Virus record (IMG/VR): IMGVR_UViG_3300020735_000026 | Span: 1-37,674 of that record | Length of the DNA stretch: 37,674 bases | Reading direction: 5' to 3' (one strand) | Origin: a virus | Part shown: positions 12,893-20,381 of the stretch, in pieces | Layout of the letters: each line of letters starts with the position of its first letter | How positions within the stretch are numbered: the stretch's first letter is position 1 | Translations under genes and position numbers: made by a program | Notes under the pieces: generated by a model | The model's database searches: none | What the model saw: only the letters and a program-made list of their open reading frames with translations | What the model was told of the DNA's origin: nothing

Positions 12893-15751
12893 TTATGCTC
12901 CCATCAGCATGAAGATTTGAGGGTTAGGGTCGGATGACACTGATGCCCATTGTACACCAGTACCAGTAGATTGTAAGACTTGACCACTCGTACCAGAGGT
13001 AGAAGAGGCTGTAAAAGTTCCAGTAAGGGTTGAATTGTTTAGAGTTGGTGCAGTAAGAGATCCACCCATTTGAGCAAGATCAGTAGTGCCAAAGCAATAC
13101 CAAATGCTGCCAGAGTAAACAAACGAGTAGTAAGTATTTACAGGAACTGTGTAAGAAGTTGAAGCAGAGTAAACAGTTCCTGAGATTGAGACTGAGTTAG
13201 TTCCACCCTTGATGTTTACTGGATAAGGGGAGATGTTCTTGATTTGATAGATGCTGCCGTTAAGTGCTGTGGCAGGCAGGGTAATGGTTTGGCTAGCAGT
13301 ACCAGAAGTACCGTAGATTGTAAACTCGCCTGTGCCAGCAGTAGCCGTAGCCGAACGAACAGTAAGGCTAGCTGAGATTTCAGGTACCCATGTACCCGGT
13401 GTACCTGCTGTAGTGCAGATCCATAGTGTTCCAGTGTCATCGATAACAAGATCGCCTACTGCAAAGGTGCCCGATGTAGGAGCGCCTGCTGAGGTAGCGC
13501 CAACCAAACGAACCGTGTTGGTAGTAGCACCTGTAAGACCAGTAGCAGCGACAGCATTACCTGTTACTGTTCCAGTAGCAGTTAATGATGTACCAGTTGC
13601 TGCACCAATGTTAGGTGTTACAAGGGTAGGGCTAATAGAGAATACTGCTGCGCTTGTACCAGTAGCGGTAGAAGAACCATCATAGAACAGGTTCCAAGCA
13701 CCAGAGGTGTTGGAGCTGGTAGAAAGCACTGTAGCCACAACAGATTGTGATGGGTACAAGGTTGCAAGGTTTGTGCCACCATAAAGGTTGACAGTCACGT
13801 TGGCATTGGTGCCAAGGTGCGTGATGTTGGTAAGGTCGAAATACTCACCGACAGCAAGGGTAGCCGTGTTAGGCAAGACTACTGTGTGGCTGCTATTAGA
13901 ACCGTTGGCACTAAAGTAGATCTGCTGGTTATCTGAAGACGATAGGTTGGTTGTACCGCCAGATACAGATACGTTAGTTAGACCAAAGACTGCATTGCCA
14001 ATAGTAGGCAAAGTCAAAGTTGGGTTAGTCTGAAGGACATAGTTACCAGTACCTGTGACAGTGCCCGCTGTGACGCTAGTTACACGCCCATAGGCATCCG
14101 TTGTCATTGTGCTTGGATGTCCGTAGGTACCGGCTGTACCTGCAGTAGCAAGGTTGATGGTAGGAGCAGAACCACCTGTGCTGGTGATGTTACCTGTTGT
14201 ACCAAGAACGTTAGTTACCGCAGAGGTAGAAGAAATAGCCGACCATGAGGTTGTGCCAGTGCTGTACACAAACATTGTGTTGTTTGCGCTATTGAAGTAT
14301 GTAGCACCATTGATAAGGGCATTGCCTTGGTTATCCAAAGTAGGCGCTGAAGCAAACGATCCTAGGTAATAGGTCTTGTACGTGTTGTAAGTAGCAAGGG
14401 AACTAGAAGCAGAAGTTGCAGCGTTTGTGGCTGAGTTAGAAGCAGCGGTAGCCGAAGCAGCAGCTGAAGTAGCCGATGTTGCAGCAGCCGTAGCAGATGC
14501 AGCAGCGCTAGTCGCTGATGTAGCAGCGGCAGTCTGAGACAGGGATGCTGAGTTAGCAGATGTCAAAGCAGCTGATGCTGAAGTAGCAGAACTGGTAGCG
14601 CTAGTAGCAGCAGACGATGCCGATGTAGCTGCAGAACTGGCTGAGGTAGCAGCGTTAGCAGCCTGAGTAGTTGCTGTGCCGGCAGAAGTAGCAGCAGTGG
14701 TTGCACTAGCAGCAGCGCTTGTGGCGCTGGTTGCTGCAGCAGTTGCTGAGGCAGCAGCAGATGTTGCTGAAGTTGCAGCAGCAGTTTGGCTAGCAGCAGC
14801 AGATGTAGCAGAGGTAGCTGCAGAAGCGGCGCTTGTAGAAGCGGCTGTAGCAGATCCCAAGATGCTATCTACGTAACCCTTGGTAGTAGCATCGGTAGAT
14901 GCTGAAGGCGTAGCAAGGTTATTAATCTGATGGGTACCCATGTTGATAGCACCGGTCATGGTACCGCCAGCCAAAGGAAGTTTGGTTCCTAGGGCAGTGG
15001 TAAGAGTGGTGTTGAAGTTAGGGTCATTGTTGATAGCAGAAGCCAACTCGTTAAGTTGGTTCAGGCTAACTGGAGCACCGTTAACAAGGTTAGTAATCTG
15101 AGCGTCTACATAGTTCTTGGTAGCAGCATCTTGTGCAGATGCTGGGTCAGCCATGTTATGGATCTGATAACCACCGGCTGCAAGAGCAGATCCCAAGGTA
15201 CCAGATGCGATAGTAGCGCTAGTCACAGTGGCAGAACTGACAGTACCGCCATTGATGGTAGGCGATGTCAAAGTTTTGTTGGTCAGAGTCTGGGTACCTG
15301 TAAGGGTAACCACAGATGTCGACAATGTATTGGTAGAGCTGGACAGATCCTTGTTGGTAAGTACCTGTGTGTCGCTATCGCCTACTACGTTACCTGTAAG
15401 CCCATGAACTCCTGATGTAGCCACCTCGTGGGTATTGGCTTCACGAAGGTCACGACCGATAACCATGTGACGGACAACGGCACCAGCTGAGTGATCCTGT
15501 GCTGTAGATCCATCCACTGCACGAGTGATTGTGATGTTATTGCCAGAGACGGCAGTAATATCTACAATTTCTTCAAGTGATGTATCTGGATCAATAACAA
15601 TGGTAAAGGTTTGACCCGCTGAGATTGTTACTCCACCAAGCAAGGTAGTCGCTGAGTTAACAGAGGCTACCGTAGCTGTATCGATAAGAGTAGATGAAAG
15701 AGTGGTCTGTTGGGACCGCGAGGAGTACTTACGAGGTGTCTGGGCTGTCAT
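12893..15751 (-). CDS. Long tail fibre with Ala/Ser/Thr 14-residue repeats
   Basis: This is a 952-aa protein. The N-terminus (to about residue 110) is likely the virion-attachment part. TLTNKTLTSPTI at about 155-166 is a common fibre element. Two copies of an IxN-(L/M)A-x-P...DAATKNYVD/DATTKGYVD block (about 195-220 and 274-298) are typical of T7-like and other fibre proteins. Residues 311-450 are ten 14-residue repeats, AATSATSAAASATA-like, which predict a long Ala-rich coiled-coil stalk. The C-terminal 500 residues are Thr/Gly-rich beta sequence. The composition suits a trimeric host-recognition fibre. Confidence 0.8.
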   Translation of the reverse strand: MTAQTPRKYSSRSQQTTLSSTLIDTATVASVNSATTLLGGVTISAGQTFTIVIDPDTSLEEIVDITAVSGNNITITRAVDGSTAQDHSAGAVVRHMVIGRDLREANTHEVATSGVHGLTGNVVGDSDTQVLTNKDLSSSTNTLSTSVVTLTGTQTLTNKTLTSPTINGGTVSSATVTSATIASGTLGSALAAGGYQIHNMADPASAQDAATKNYVDAQITNLVNGAPVSLNQLNELASAINNDPNFNTTLTTALGTKLPLAGGTMTGAINMGTHQINNLATPSASTDATTKGYVDSILGSATAASTSAASAATSATSAAASQTAAATSATSAAASATAAATSATSAAASATTAATSAGTATTQAANAATSASSAATSASSAATSATSSATSASAALTSANSASLSQTAAATSATSAAASATAAATSATSAAASATAASNSATNAATSASSSLATYNTYKTYYLGSFASAPTLDNQGNALINGATYFNSANNTMFVYSTGTTSWSAISSTSAVTNVLGTTGNITSTGGSAPTINLATAGTAGTYGHPSTMTTDAYGRVTSVTAGTVTGTGNYVLQTNPTLTLPTIGNAVFGLTNVSVSGGTTNLSSSDNQQIYFSANGSNSSHTVVLPNTATLAVGEYFDLTNITHLGTNANVTVNLYGGTNLATLYPSQSVVATVLSTSSNTSGAWNLFYDGSSTATGTSAAVFSISPTLVTPNIGAATGTSLTATGTVTGNAVAATGLTGATTNTVRLVGATSAGAPTSGTFAVGDLVIDDTGTLWICTTAGTPGTWVPEISASLTVRSATATAGTGEFTIYGTSGTASQTITLPATALNGSIYQIKNISPYPVNIKGGTNSVSISGTVYSASTSYTVPVNTYYSFVYSGSIWYCFGTTDLAQMGGSLTAPTLNNSTLTGTFTASSTSGTSGQVLQSTGTGVQWASVSSDPNPQIFMLMGA
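14402..14821 (-). repeat. Ten 42-bp tandem repeats encoding 14-residue units
   Basis: Translating the fibre gene, residues 311-450 fall into ten consecutive 14-residue units with the consensus A-A-T-S-A-T-S-A-A-A-S-A-T-A. Copies 2, 3, 8 and 9 are nearly identical and copies 4-7 have diverged. Fourteen residues equal two heptads, in keeping with a coiled coil. At DNA level this is a 42-bp repeat that could vary in copy number by recombination. Confidence 0.85.
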
Positions 15752-15759
15752 CGTCTACC

Positions 15760-16683
15760 TTATCGAGAGTAGTGGGTACGGGTAGGGTAATTAAGCTTCT
15801 GCTTCAAGGACTCGTCCTCAAGGCGTTGCTGGTACATCATTTGTAGCTGCTTGGTCACATTGATACCTGTGCCATAAGGACGCTTGGAATCGTATTCATC
15901 GGCAGCAGCAGAGGTAATAGACATACGTGCTGGATCGATAAAGGATGACAAGCGGTAAGTAGCACCGTAGATGATGACATCTCGCATAGAAGATGGAAGG
16001 GTGGTTACAGCCTCAAAGTTGTCTGTCTCGTTGACAAGGAGCGATGGCTGCTTGGCATAGACGCAGTGAACTGTACGACCCGGAAGGATGTTGTCATAAA
16101 GTGAGACAGTCTTGGCATAGCCCGGGGTGAATCCATCAGGGGATTCAACTGACCAAGTAGCCTGATCTGCTAGCGGATCCCAACGCCATTGGCGAATAGG
16201 TAGCCATTCCTTTGTAGGACCAACAGTCTGCCATGACATGTGCAAGATCTGGGTTGCCTCTGAAGGGATCTGGTAGGTAGTACGAGATGCCAAGAAGCTG
16301 AAGTCTGTAGAGCCAACTCCGAATACCTTTGGGTATACAGCGGAGATGGTGTCGTTGATCGCACGGGTAACTGCTACGCGTGGGAAGGTCGGGGTAACAA
16401 TAACCTGAGCATTGGCTGAGTGTGCAGCAGCGGTTGTACCGTTGTAGCCACGTCCGAAAGGAGCGATGGTCACGGTGTTAGCCTGACGATCGTAAGCATC
16501 TACCCACATCAGTTCGTCATCGATCTCGATGATTCCTGTGCCGATGTTCTGAGTATCGCCTACATAAATGAGTAGGTCTCCAGAGGTGCAAGCCTGAGTC
16601 AGGTAAGTAGAGCGATCCTGACGATAGGTGAAGCCTTGGATGTTAAGTTTAGTATCGTTGATGAGGTCAGCAAGAGTTGTCAT
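15760..16683 (-). CDS. Head-tail adaptor or tail tube-like protein, 307 aa
   Basis: The N-terminal 90 residues include a beta unit (GIIEIDDELMWVDAYD and TIAPFGRGYNGTTAAAHS). This is followed by a segment of the type TFPRVAVTRAINDTISAVYPKVFG, as found in phage adaptor and connector proteins. The C-terminus has a helical DVIIYGATYRLSSFIDPARM-like region and then a charged helix (MMYQQRLEDESLKQK). Its position just before the fibre gene and after the small head proteins fits a head-to-tail joining role, as in podoviral adaptors. The call is by pattern and context. Confidence 0.55.
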   Translation of the reverse strand: MTTLADLINDTKLNIQGFTYRQDRSTYLTQACTSGDLLIYVGDTQNIGTGIIEIDDELMWVDAYDRQANTVTIAPFGRGYNGTTAAAHSANAQVIVTPTFPRVAVTRAINDTISAVYPKVFGVGSTDFSFLASRTTYQIPSEATQILHMSWQTVGPTKEWLPIRQWRWDPLADQATWSVESPDGFTPGYAKTVSLYDNILPGRTVHCVYAKQPSLLVNETDNFEAVTTLPSSMRDVIIYGATYRLSSFIDPARMSITSAAADEYDSKRPYGTGINVTKQLQMMYQQRLEDESLKQKLNYPTRTHYSR

Positions 16684-17024
16684 TAGGAGGCAATAGTCCT
16701 TAATGCGGTGACCGCTTCGACGTAAGTTGATGGGGAACCAATGGTTCCAATTCCAGAAATCTCAGCAAGTACTGAGTTCATTTCACGATAATCTTTAGGA
16801 GGGCGGGTAGCGCTGACCTTGTAGTTCAGGGAAGCGATTACGCCTGTGCCTGCTGGGGCACCTGTCCAGTTGTTGCAAGCACCTTGGACATCTAGGTATG
16901 CAGCGGGACTTGGGTAAGTACCACCATTAGCTAGGCGGTTAAATTCATCTCGGATAGAAGAGCCGGGGAAACCGTAGAGCGTATAGGTTGTGCCGTTATA
17001 GACGGCTGTACCATAGGTAGCCAT
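16683..17024 (-). CDS. Small head/tail completion-like protein, 113 aa
   Basis: DEFNRLANGGTYPSPAAYLDVQGACNNW is in effect a recurrent pattern of phage structural-region proteins with a LNRLAG-x-T...AxGAANxWAG block. Here it is followed by a short helical C-terminus (REMNSVLAEISG). It is encoded immediately upstream of the adaptor gene with a one-base overlap at 16683, so the two are probably co-translated. AAAGGTAAG precedes ATG 17024. The exact virion location is unknown. Confidence 0.6.
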   Translation of the reverse strand: MATYGTAVYNGTTYTLYGFPGSSIRDEFNRLANGGTYPSPAAYLDVQGACNNWTGAPAGTGVIASLNYKVSATRPPKDYREMNSVLAEISGIGTIGSPSTYVEAVTALRTIAS

Positions 17025-17047
17025 TACTTACCTTTCTTGTTAAGAAG

Positions 17048-17072
17048 CCCTGCCCCCGAATAGGAAGCAGGG
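17048..17072 (-). other. Hairpin between two small head genes
   Basis: CCCTGC and GCAGGG (17067-17072 and 17048-17053) can pair across 13 bases in the 54-base gap between the basic small protein and the 113-aa protein. The following - strand bases (CTTCTT) are only weakly T-rich. It could be an attenuator or RNA processing site, or simple chance. Confidence 0.3.
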
Positions 17073-17078
17073 ATTCGA

Positions 17079-17261
17079 TTACTTACCTTTTTTAGCAGGA
17101 AGAACGTTCTTGAGATTAGGGTTCTTCTTCTTTGCTGCAGGTGATGCCTTACGAGCACCGGCTGCGAGGATCGCGCCAGCATTCTCCATAGGGATTCCTT
17201 GCTTCTTAGCGATGGACTTTTGCGCTGCCGCAAAACCCATGCCTTTTTTAGCAGCAGCCAT
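17079..17261 (-). CDS. Small basic protein, 60 aa
   Basis: The product is very Lys- and Ala-rich. It follows a pattern I recognise from many phages (GFAAAQKSIAKKQGIPMENAGAILAAGARKAS, here quoted only in part as QKSIAKKQGI and GAILAAG). It ends in PAAKKKNPNLKN. It is likely helical and able to bind nucleic acid, although virion location is also possible. Start ATG 17261 overlaps the preceding stop by one base (TAATG). It is one of a chain of five tiny genes between the capsid and adaptor genes. Confidence 0.7.
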   Translation of the reverse strand: MAAAKKGMGFAAAQKSIAKKQGIPMENAGAILAAGARKASPAAKKKNPNLKNVLPAKKGK

Positions 17262-17395
17262 TAACGCTTACCTGCTACATGACCGAAGTCTTTTGTGTTA
17301 ACTTTCTTGTTGTCCGCGGCTTTAACGCGAACTGTCACTGCAGGAGTACCAGCAGTGCTGAGCATCATTTTGCCCATGTTGCTAGCTTTTGCCAT
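17261..17395 (-). CDS. Small basic protein, 44 aa
   Basis: This short frame starts at ATG 17395, overlapping the upstream stop (TAATG), and ends in TAA at 17261-17263, overlapping the start of the next gene. The product is basic (MAKASNMGKMMLSTAGTPAV, then RVKAADNKKVNTKDFGHVAGKR). The perfect coupling at both ends makes it a real gene in all likelihood. Its role is unknown. The pattern of consecutive tiny basic proteins suggests an internal head or DNA-associated function. Confidence 0.65.
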   Translation of the reverse strand: MAKASNMGKMMLSTAGTPAVTVRVKAADNKKVNTKDFGHVAGKR

Positions 17396-17592
17396 TAGTG
17401 TTGGCGTCCTGCTTCAGGCTGTACGTATACGCCTTCTACAACTTCTCCACCCATAACAGAGCCTTTAACTCCATCAAATGGTTGTGCTACTGGTGCTGAT
17501 GCTGGTGCAACCCCACCTTTGAAGTCTGCTGTGTTAGCTGCAGAGAAATCGCTGTAAGCACTACGTGTGCTTGGGTTCATCATGTCTGCCAT
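17395..17592 (-). CDS. Small hypothetical protein, 65 aa
   Basis: ATG 17592 is preferred to the in-frame ATG at 17664. AAGGA lies 7 bases upstream, and the extension would lie wholly inside the neighbouring gene. The product begins MADMMNPSTRSAYSDFSAAN and continues with a flexible Gly/Ala/Pro region (GGVAPASAPVAQPF) and a Val/Gly-rich end. No motif is recognised. It is coupled to the next small gene by TAATG at 17395. Confidence 0.6.
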   Translation of the reverse strand: MADMMNPSTRSAYSDFSAANTADFKGGVAPASAPVAQPFDGVKGSVMGGEVVEGVYVQPEAGRQH

Positions 17593-17593
17593 G

Positions 17594-17722
17594 TTATTTT
17601 CCTTTTCCGTATGGGGGTGGTACATCGAAACCTTTGATGATTGAAACATCTTGGCCCGGTGCAACTCTGACTGGTGCTGTGATTGTTACTGGTTGCTCAC
17701 CGCAACCGCATGTCATACACAT
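17594..17722 (-). CDS. Small Cys-rich protein, 42 aa
   Basis: ATG 17722 is preceded by GGAG at 8 bases and the frame ends with TAA at 17594-17596. The N-terminus MCMTCGCGEQPVTITAP has three closely spaced cysteines. It is followed by VAPGQDVSIIKGFDVPPPYG. It fills the gap between two head-region genes exactly. A structural zinc or disulfide role is possible. I do not recognise a family. Confidence 0.6.
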   Translation of the reverse strand: MCMTCGCGEQPVTITAPVRVAPGQDVSIIKGFDVPPPYGKGK

Positions 17723-18241
17723 TTATACTGCTCCTACTTCCTTAAAGACTTCTACTGATTTTTCATTGATGTAAGCTGCTTTAGGCATAGTTTCGCCGTC
17801 ATAAGGTTTATTGAGAACCTCCGACGCTTGGATAGCCTTCTCGATAGCAGCGGTGCTGGTACCTTCGGGCTTAATACCTTGACGTCTAGCGTCTCGGTAT
17901 TTATCCAATTCTTTGTCCCACTTCTTTTGAGTGGTGCCAGATTCGATGATGTGACCTGCAGCATCACCTGTGGCTAGTTCAAGTGTCTTGATCTTGCAAC
18001 CAAAGCATCCATCCACAAAGGACTTATGACCGTCATGCTCGGTAACTTGATCTGGTTCCCTAAAAGGAACCAATGATGTTTCATCGCATTTTGTGCATCC
18101 GTAAAGGGATACCTTCTGCTTCATGTCTCCGTCTATAAGGTCGTACTGCCATTTCAAGACCTTGCTAACGTGACTATGAGGTGTAAGGCCATTCGTTGAT
18201 TGGAATGATGTAGTCCCCGTACCCCGCTGCTGTGAGCTCAT
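17723..18241 (-). CDS. Zinc-finger protein of the head region, 172 aa
   Basis: AGGAG lies 7 bases before ATG 18241, so the 68-base overlap with the preceding gene is probably genuine. YGCTKCDETS and VDGCFGCKIK give two CxxC pairs 32 residues apart, which fits a zinc-binding treble clef or ribbon. The C-terminal third is helical and charged (KWDKELDKYRDARRQGIKPEG), of a type frequent in actinophage head regions. It is not a recognisable HNH nuclease because no HNH triad is seen. The function is unknown. Confidence 0.65.
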   Translation of the reverse strand: MSSQQRGTGTTSFQSTNGLTPHSHVSKVLKWQYDLIDGDMKQKVSLYGCTKCDETSLVPFREPDQVTEHDGHKSFVDGCFGCKIKTLELATGDAAGHIIESGTTQKKWDKELDKYRDARRQGIKPEGTSTAAIEKAIQASEVLNKPYDGETMPKAAYINEKSVEVFKEVGAV

Positions 18242-18455
18242 TTGCTATCTCCTGATTGATGACGTTCTTATATCCGCCCCAAAGGACGTAATCGGCTGCG
18301 CCAGTCTGATCTTCGGTGGGGTAACGAATCTCAGTCCAGACGTTATTCATGCGTAAAAGTGTGATACCGCGGTCTAGGCGAAAGCGGATAAACAAGCGTC
18401 CGCCACCGGCTGGACCTTCGGAGGTCGTAGGACCAGTGAAGTAATACTGAGTCAT
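18174..18455 (-). CDS. Small head protein candidate, 93 aa
   Basis: AAGGAG precedes ATG 18455. The protein is beta-rich and starts MTQYYFTGPTTSEGPAGGGR. It contains FIRFRLDRGITLLRM and TEIRYPTEDQT, with a short C-terminal helix (QEIANELTAAGYGDYII). It lies directly after the major capsid gene and its hairpin, where head-completion, decoration or connector proteins are usual. I do not recognise the family. Confidence 0.6.
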   Translation of the reverse strand: MTQYYFTGPTTSEGPAGGGRLFIRFRLDRGITLLRMNNVWTEIRYPTEDQTGAADYVLWGGYKNVINQEIANELTAAGYGDYIIPINEWPYTS

Positions 18456-18486
18456 GGCACTCCTTGGTTAATAGTCTGTTAATTAA

Positions 18487-18516
18487 AAGGCCACAAGGCT
18501 GGGGGTTTACCCAGCC
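18487..18516 (-). terminator. Hairpin downstream of the major capsid gene
   Basis: On the - strand, GGCTGGG (18510-18516) pairs with CCCAGCC (18497-18503) around 6 bases. TTTT appears about 7-10 bases later. It lies in the 85-base gap after the capsid stop. It may act as a partial terminator or mRNA-stabilising element that lets capsid mRNA exceed downstream mRNA. The displaced T run makes full termination unlikely. Confidence 0.45.
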
Positions 18517-18540
18517 CTGCAGTCAATCAATTACTAGTGG

Positions 18541-19731
18541 TTACACGTAGTCAATGCTTGATGATGATTCGACACGGTATAGTGACTCTTGACGATAGAT
18601 CGCCCAGCCGCCTACTCCGTACCAACCAAGTGGACGCTGACGCATCAACTTATCAACGACCGGACCGATCACAACGTGGAATTCTTCGGCTACGGCTTCA
18701 GACAGAGCTTGCTGTCCAGCGAAGTAGGTGTTGAATACCTTTGTGATTGGAGTCACGGTAACTGTTGCACCTGATGTGACACCAGCTGATGTAACAGCAG
18801 CTGAGAGTGTCCAGATAAGGCCAGTTGAATCGATAGCTGTAACAGTTGTGTTAGCAGCGATACCTGTAGCAGCAACCTGATCTCCGACGTTGATTGACAA
18901 CGCACCTGAAGTAGCAGATGTTACTGCGATTGTTGTAGCACCTGAAGCAGCAGAAGTTGAAGTTGCTGTTGTCCATGTAGACTGAGCAGCACCTGTCTTA
19001 GCTGAGAACATACGAGGTGACTCAATGTAGTACGCACCTTCGTACGAACCAATCTCGCCAGCCCAGATCTCATCTGCAGCTTGGTACTCGTGTGGCTGAC
19101 GCCAAGATCCGACGCCTGTTTCGGCACGGAGATCAAGAGCAACCTCTGGGTGGATGTACGCAGCGTACATGTTACCCTTGCGAGGAATAGCCTTGTTTGT
19201 ACGTAGCTTAGCTGTGACCTTACGGGCAGTAGCTGAGTTAAATGTTGAAGAAGAAGTCAATGTAGCAGTTGATGTAACTGTTCCCGGACGAAGTACGTTT
19301 GTACCTGCAGAGAGAACGTTCTGAGCAACTGTATCGATCGAGTCTGCCATGTTGAACGCGATGATGTTAGCGATAGCTGGATCTACGTCAGCAAGGCTGA
19401 AGAGTTCCAACGCACGTGTTACGAGCACTGCGTTACCATACTCGGCAAGAGTAATGGTTGTGTATGTTGGTGTAGCGAGCGCTACTGCATCCGGATCAAC
19501 TGTCTCTGTAAGAGAGTTGGTCTGTTGTGTCAAGTCAACGTAACGTTGCAATACAACAGATGAACCCGGGATGCTTTGACGTGCTGGTGTCTTATCCGCG
19601 ATGTTACGGATAAGAGGTTGAGCACGAAGCTGGAATTCGATAAGGCGATCGTACGCCTTCTGAACTAAACCAGCACTTCCGACTGTACCGCCAAGACTGG
19701 TCGAGCCAGTATTTGTATAAGCGTTAGCCAT
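18541..19731 (-). CDS. Major capsid protein, N4-gp56-like
   Basis: This 396-aa protein has a near-perfect Shine-Dalgarno (AGGAGG) before ATG 19731, as expected for an abundant protein. N-terminal RNIADKTPARQSIPG, then a VDLTQQTNSLTE loop, TLAEYGNAVLVTRALEL and MADSIDTVAQNVL follow the order of the N4-gp56 family, a variant of the HK97 fold. Residues about 247-327 are a Thr/Ala/Val-rich insertion (see the finding on the insertion). After it the conserved core resumes (KVFNTYFAGQQALSEAVAEEF). It sits directly after the scaffold gene. Confidence 0.85.
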   Translation of the reverse strand: MANAYTNTGSTSLGGTVGSAGLVQKAYDRLIEFQLRAQPLIRNIADKTPARQSIPGSSVVLQRYVDLTQQTNSLTETVDPDAVALATPTYTTITLAEYGNAVLVTRALELFSLADVDPAIANIIAFNMADSIDTVAQNVLSAGTNVLRPGTVTSTATLTSSSTFNSATARKVTAKLRTNKAIPRKGNMYAAYIHPEVALDLRAETGVGSWRQPHEYQAADEIWAGEIGSYEGAYYIESPRMFSAKTGAAQSTWTTATSTSAASGATTIAVTSATSGALSINVGDQVAATGIAANTTVTAIDSTGLIWTLSAAVTSAGVTSGATVTVTPITKVFNTYFAGQQALSEAVAEEFHVVIGPVVDKLMRQRPLGWYGVGGWAIYRQESLYRVESSSSIDYV

Positions 19732-19766
19732 GTTGCACCTCCTATAAGGTTAGAGTTGGGTTGTTA

Positions 19767-20258
19767 TTAAAAGTTTCCGCTGCGAATCATTTCGAGCAGT
19801 TCGGACTCGCTAGCATTAGCGACCCTTGCTGCAATATCTTCGTCACGGCCGGGTGTTACTGCACCCTGCGTCGCAATGTCCTGCTGGCGTAATGCCGCAC
19901 GGTCAATTTGCTGTTGAGGGTCTGCCTGCTTTTGCACAGTCAACCCAAAAAGATCCGCATTATCATCGAGCCAGTTATTGACTGACTCCTCGTTAACGCT
20001 GTCTAAATCTTTTAGGATAAGTCGTGCCGCTTTAGGACTGACACCCTGTTGATCAAGGACTTTATGAACGATTTGCTCGCGCTGTACTTTGGATACTGAC
20101 TCAAAGCGCTCAGCGAGGTCTTTGTTCTCTTTCTCTTTTGCTCGAAGTGCTTTACGCAACTTCTTAACAAGGTCATCACCGCTAGATGAATTGTTGTTAT
20201 TCAAGCTCTGATCTTCGAGATCAAAGTCATCTTCATCGTCCCAATCGTTTGTTGCCAT
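19767..20258 (-). CDS. Capsid scaffold protein
   Basis: This is a 163-aa highly charged protein. It has an acidic N-terminus (DWDDEDDFDLEDQ), a Lys/Glu coiled coil at about residues 29-60 (KLRKALRAKEKENKDLAERF), and a helical C-terminal half with Gln-rich linkers. KAARLILKDLD...VNNWLDDNADLFG is typical of scaffold proteins. It is located immediately upstream of the capsid gene, and GGGAGAA is 8 bases before ATG 20258. It probably templates procapsid assembly and is removed, possibly by the Ntn hydrolase encoded nearby. Confidence 0.8.
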   Translation of the reverse strand: MATNDWDDEDDFDLEDQSLNNNNSSSGDDLVKKLRKALRAKEKENKDLAERFESVSKVQREQIVHKVLDQQGVSPKAARLILKDLDSVNEESVNNWLDDNADLFGLTVQKQADPQQQIDRAALRQQDIATQGAVTPGRDEDIAARVANASESELLEMIRSGNF

Positions 20259-20381
20259 AGCAACCGTTCTCCCATTCTGTTATGTGTATCGCAGACCGCA
20301 CGGACCATTCGGGGAAATGACGTGGCTTCTACTACCGGTCTATGTACGCTATCTCTGCCGGTGTGTGAGATAGGATTCTGT
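20259..20381 (-). promoter_or_regulatory. Untranslated gap before scaffold and capsid genes
   Basis: This is the longest gap in the late operon (123 bases). GAGATAG and CTATCTC (20367-20373 and 20349-20355) form an inverted repeat with an 11-base loop, and an ACCGG/CCGGT pair overlaps it. I see no T run and no convincing -10/-35 pair. It may hold a late promoter or RNA processing site boosting scaffold and capsid expression, but the sequence alone does not prove this. Confidence 0.35.

Noticed and set aside
14676-14876. Hydrophobic Ala/Val-rich reading on the + strand inside the fibre repeat
   Set aside because: It is the antisense of the Ala/Ser/Thr repeat codons; composition explains the open frame and no ribosome binding site is present.
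17024-17233. A 69-aa basic frame on the - strand
   Set aside because: Out-of-frame shadow of the small basic protein and adjoining gap; the neighbouring frame has the known family pattern.
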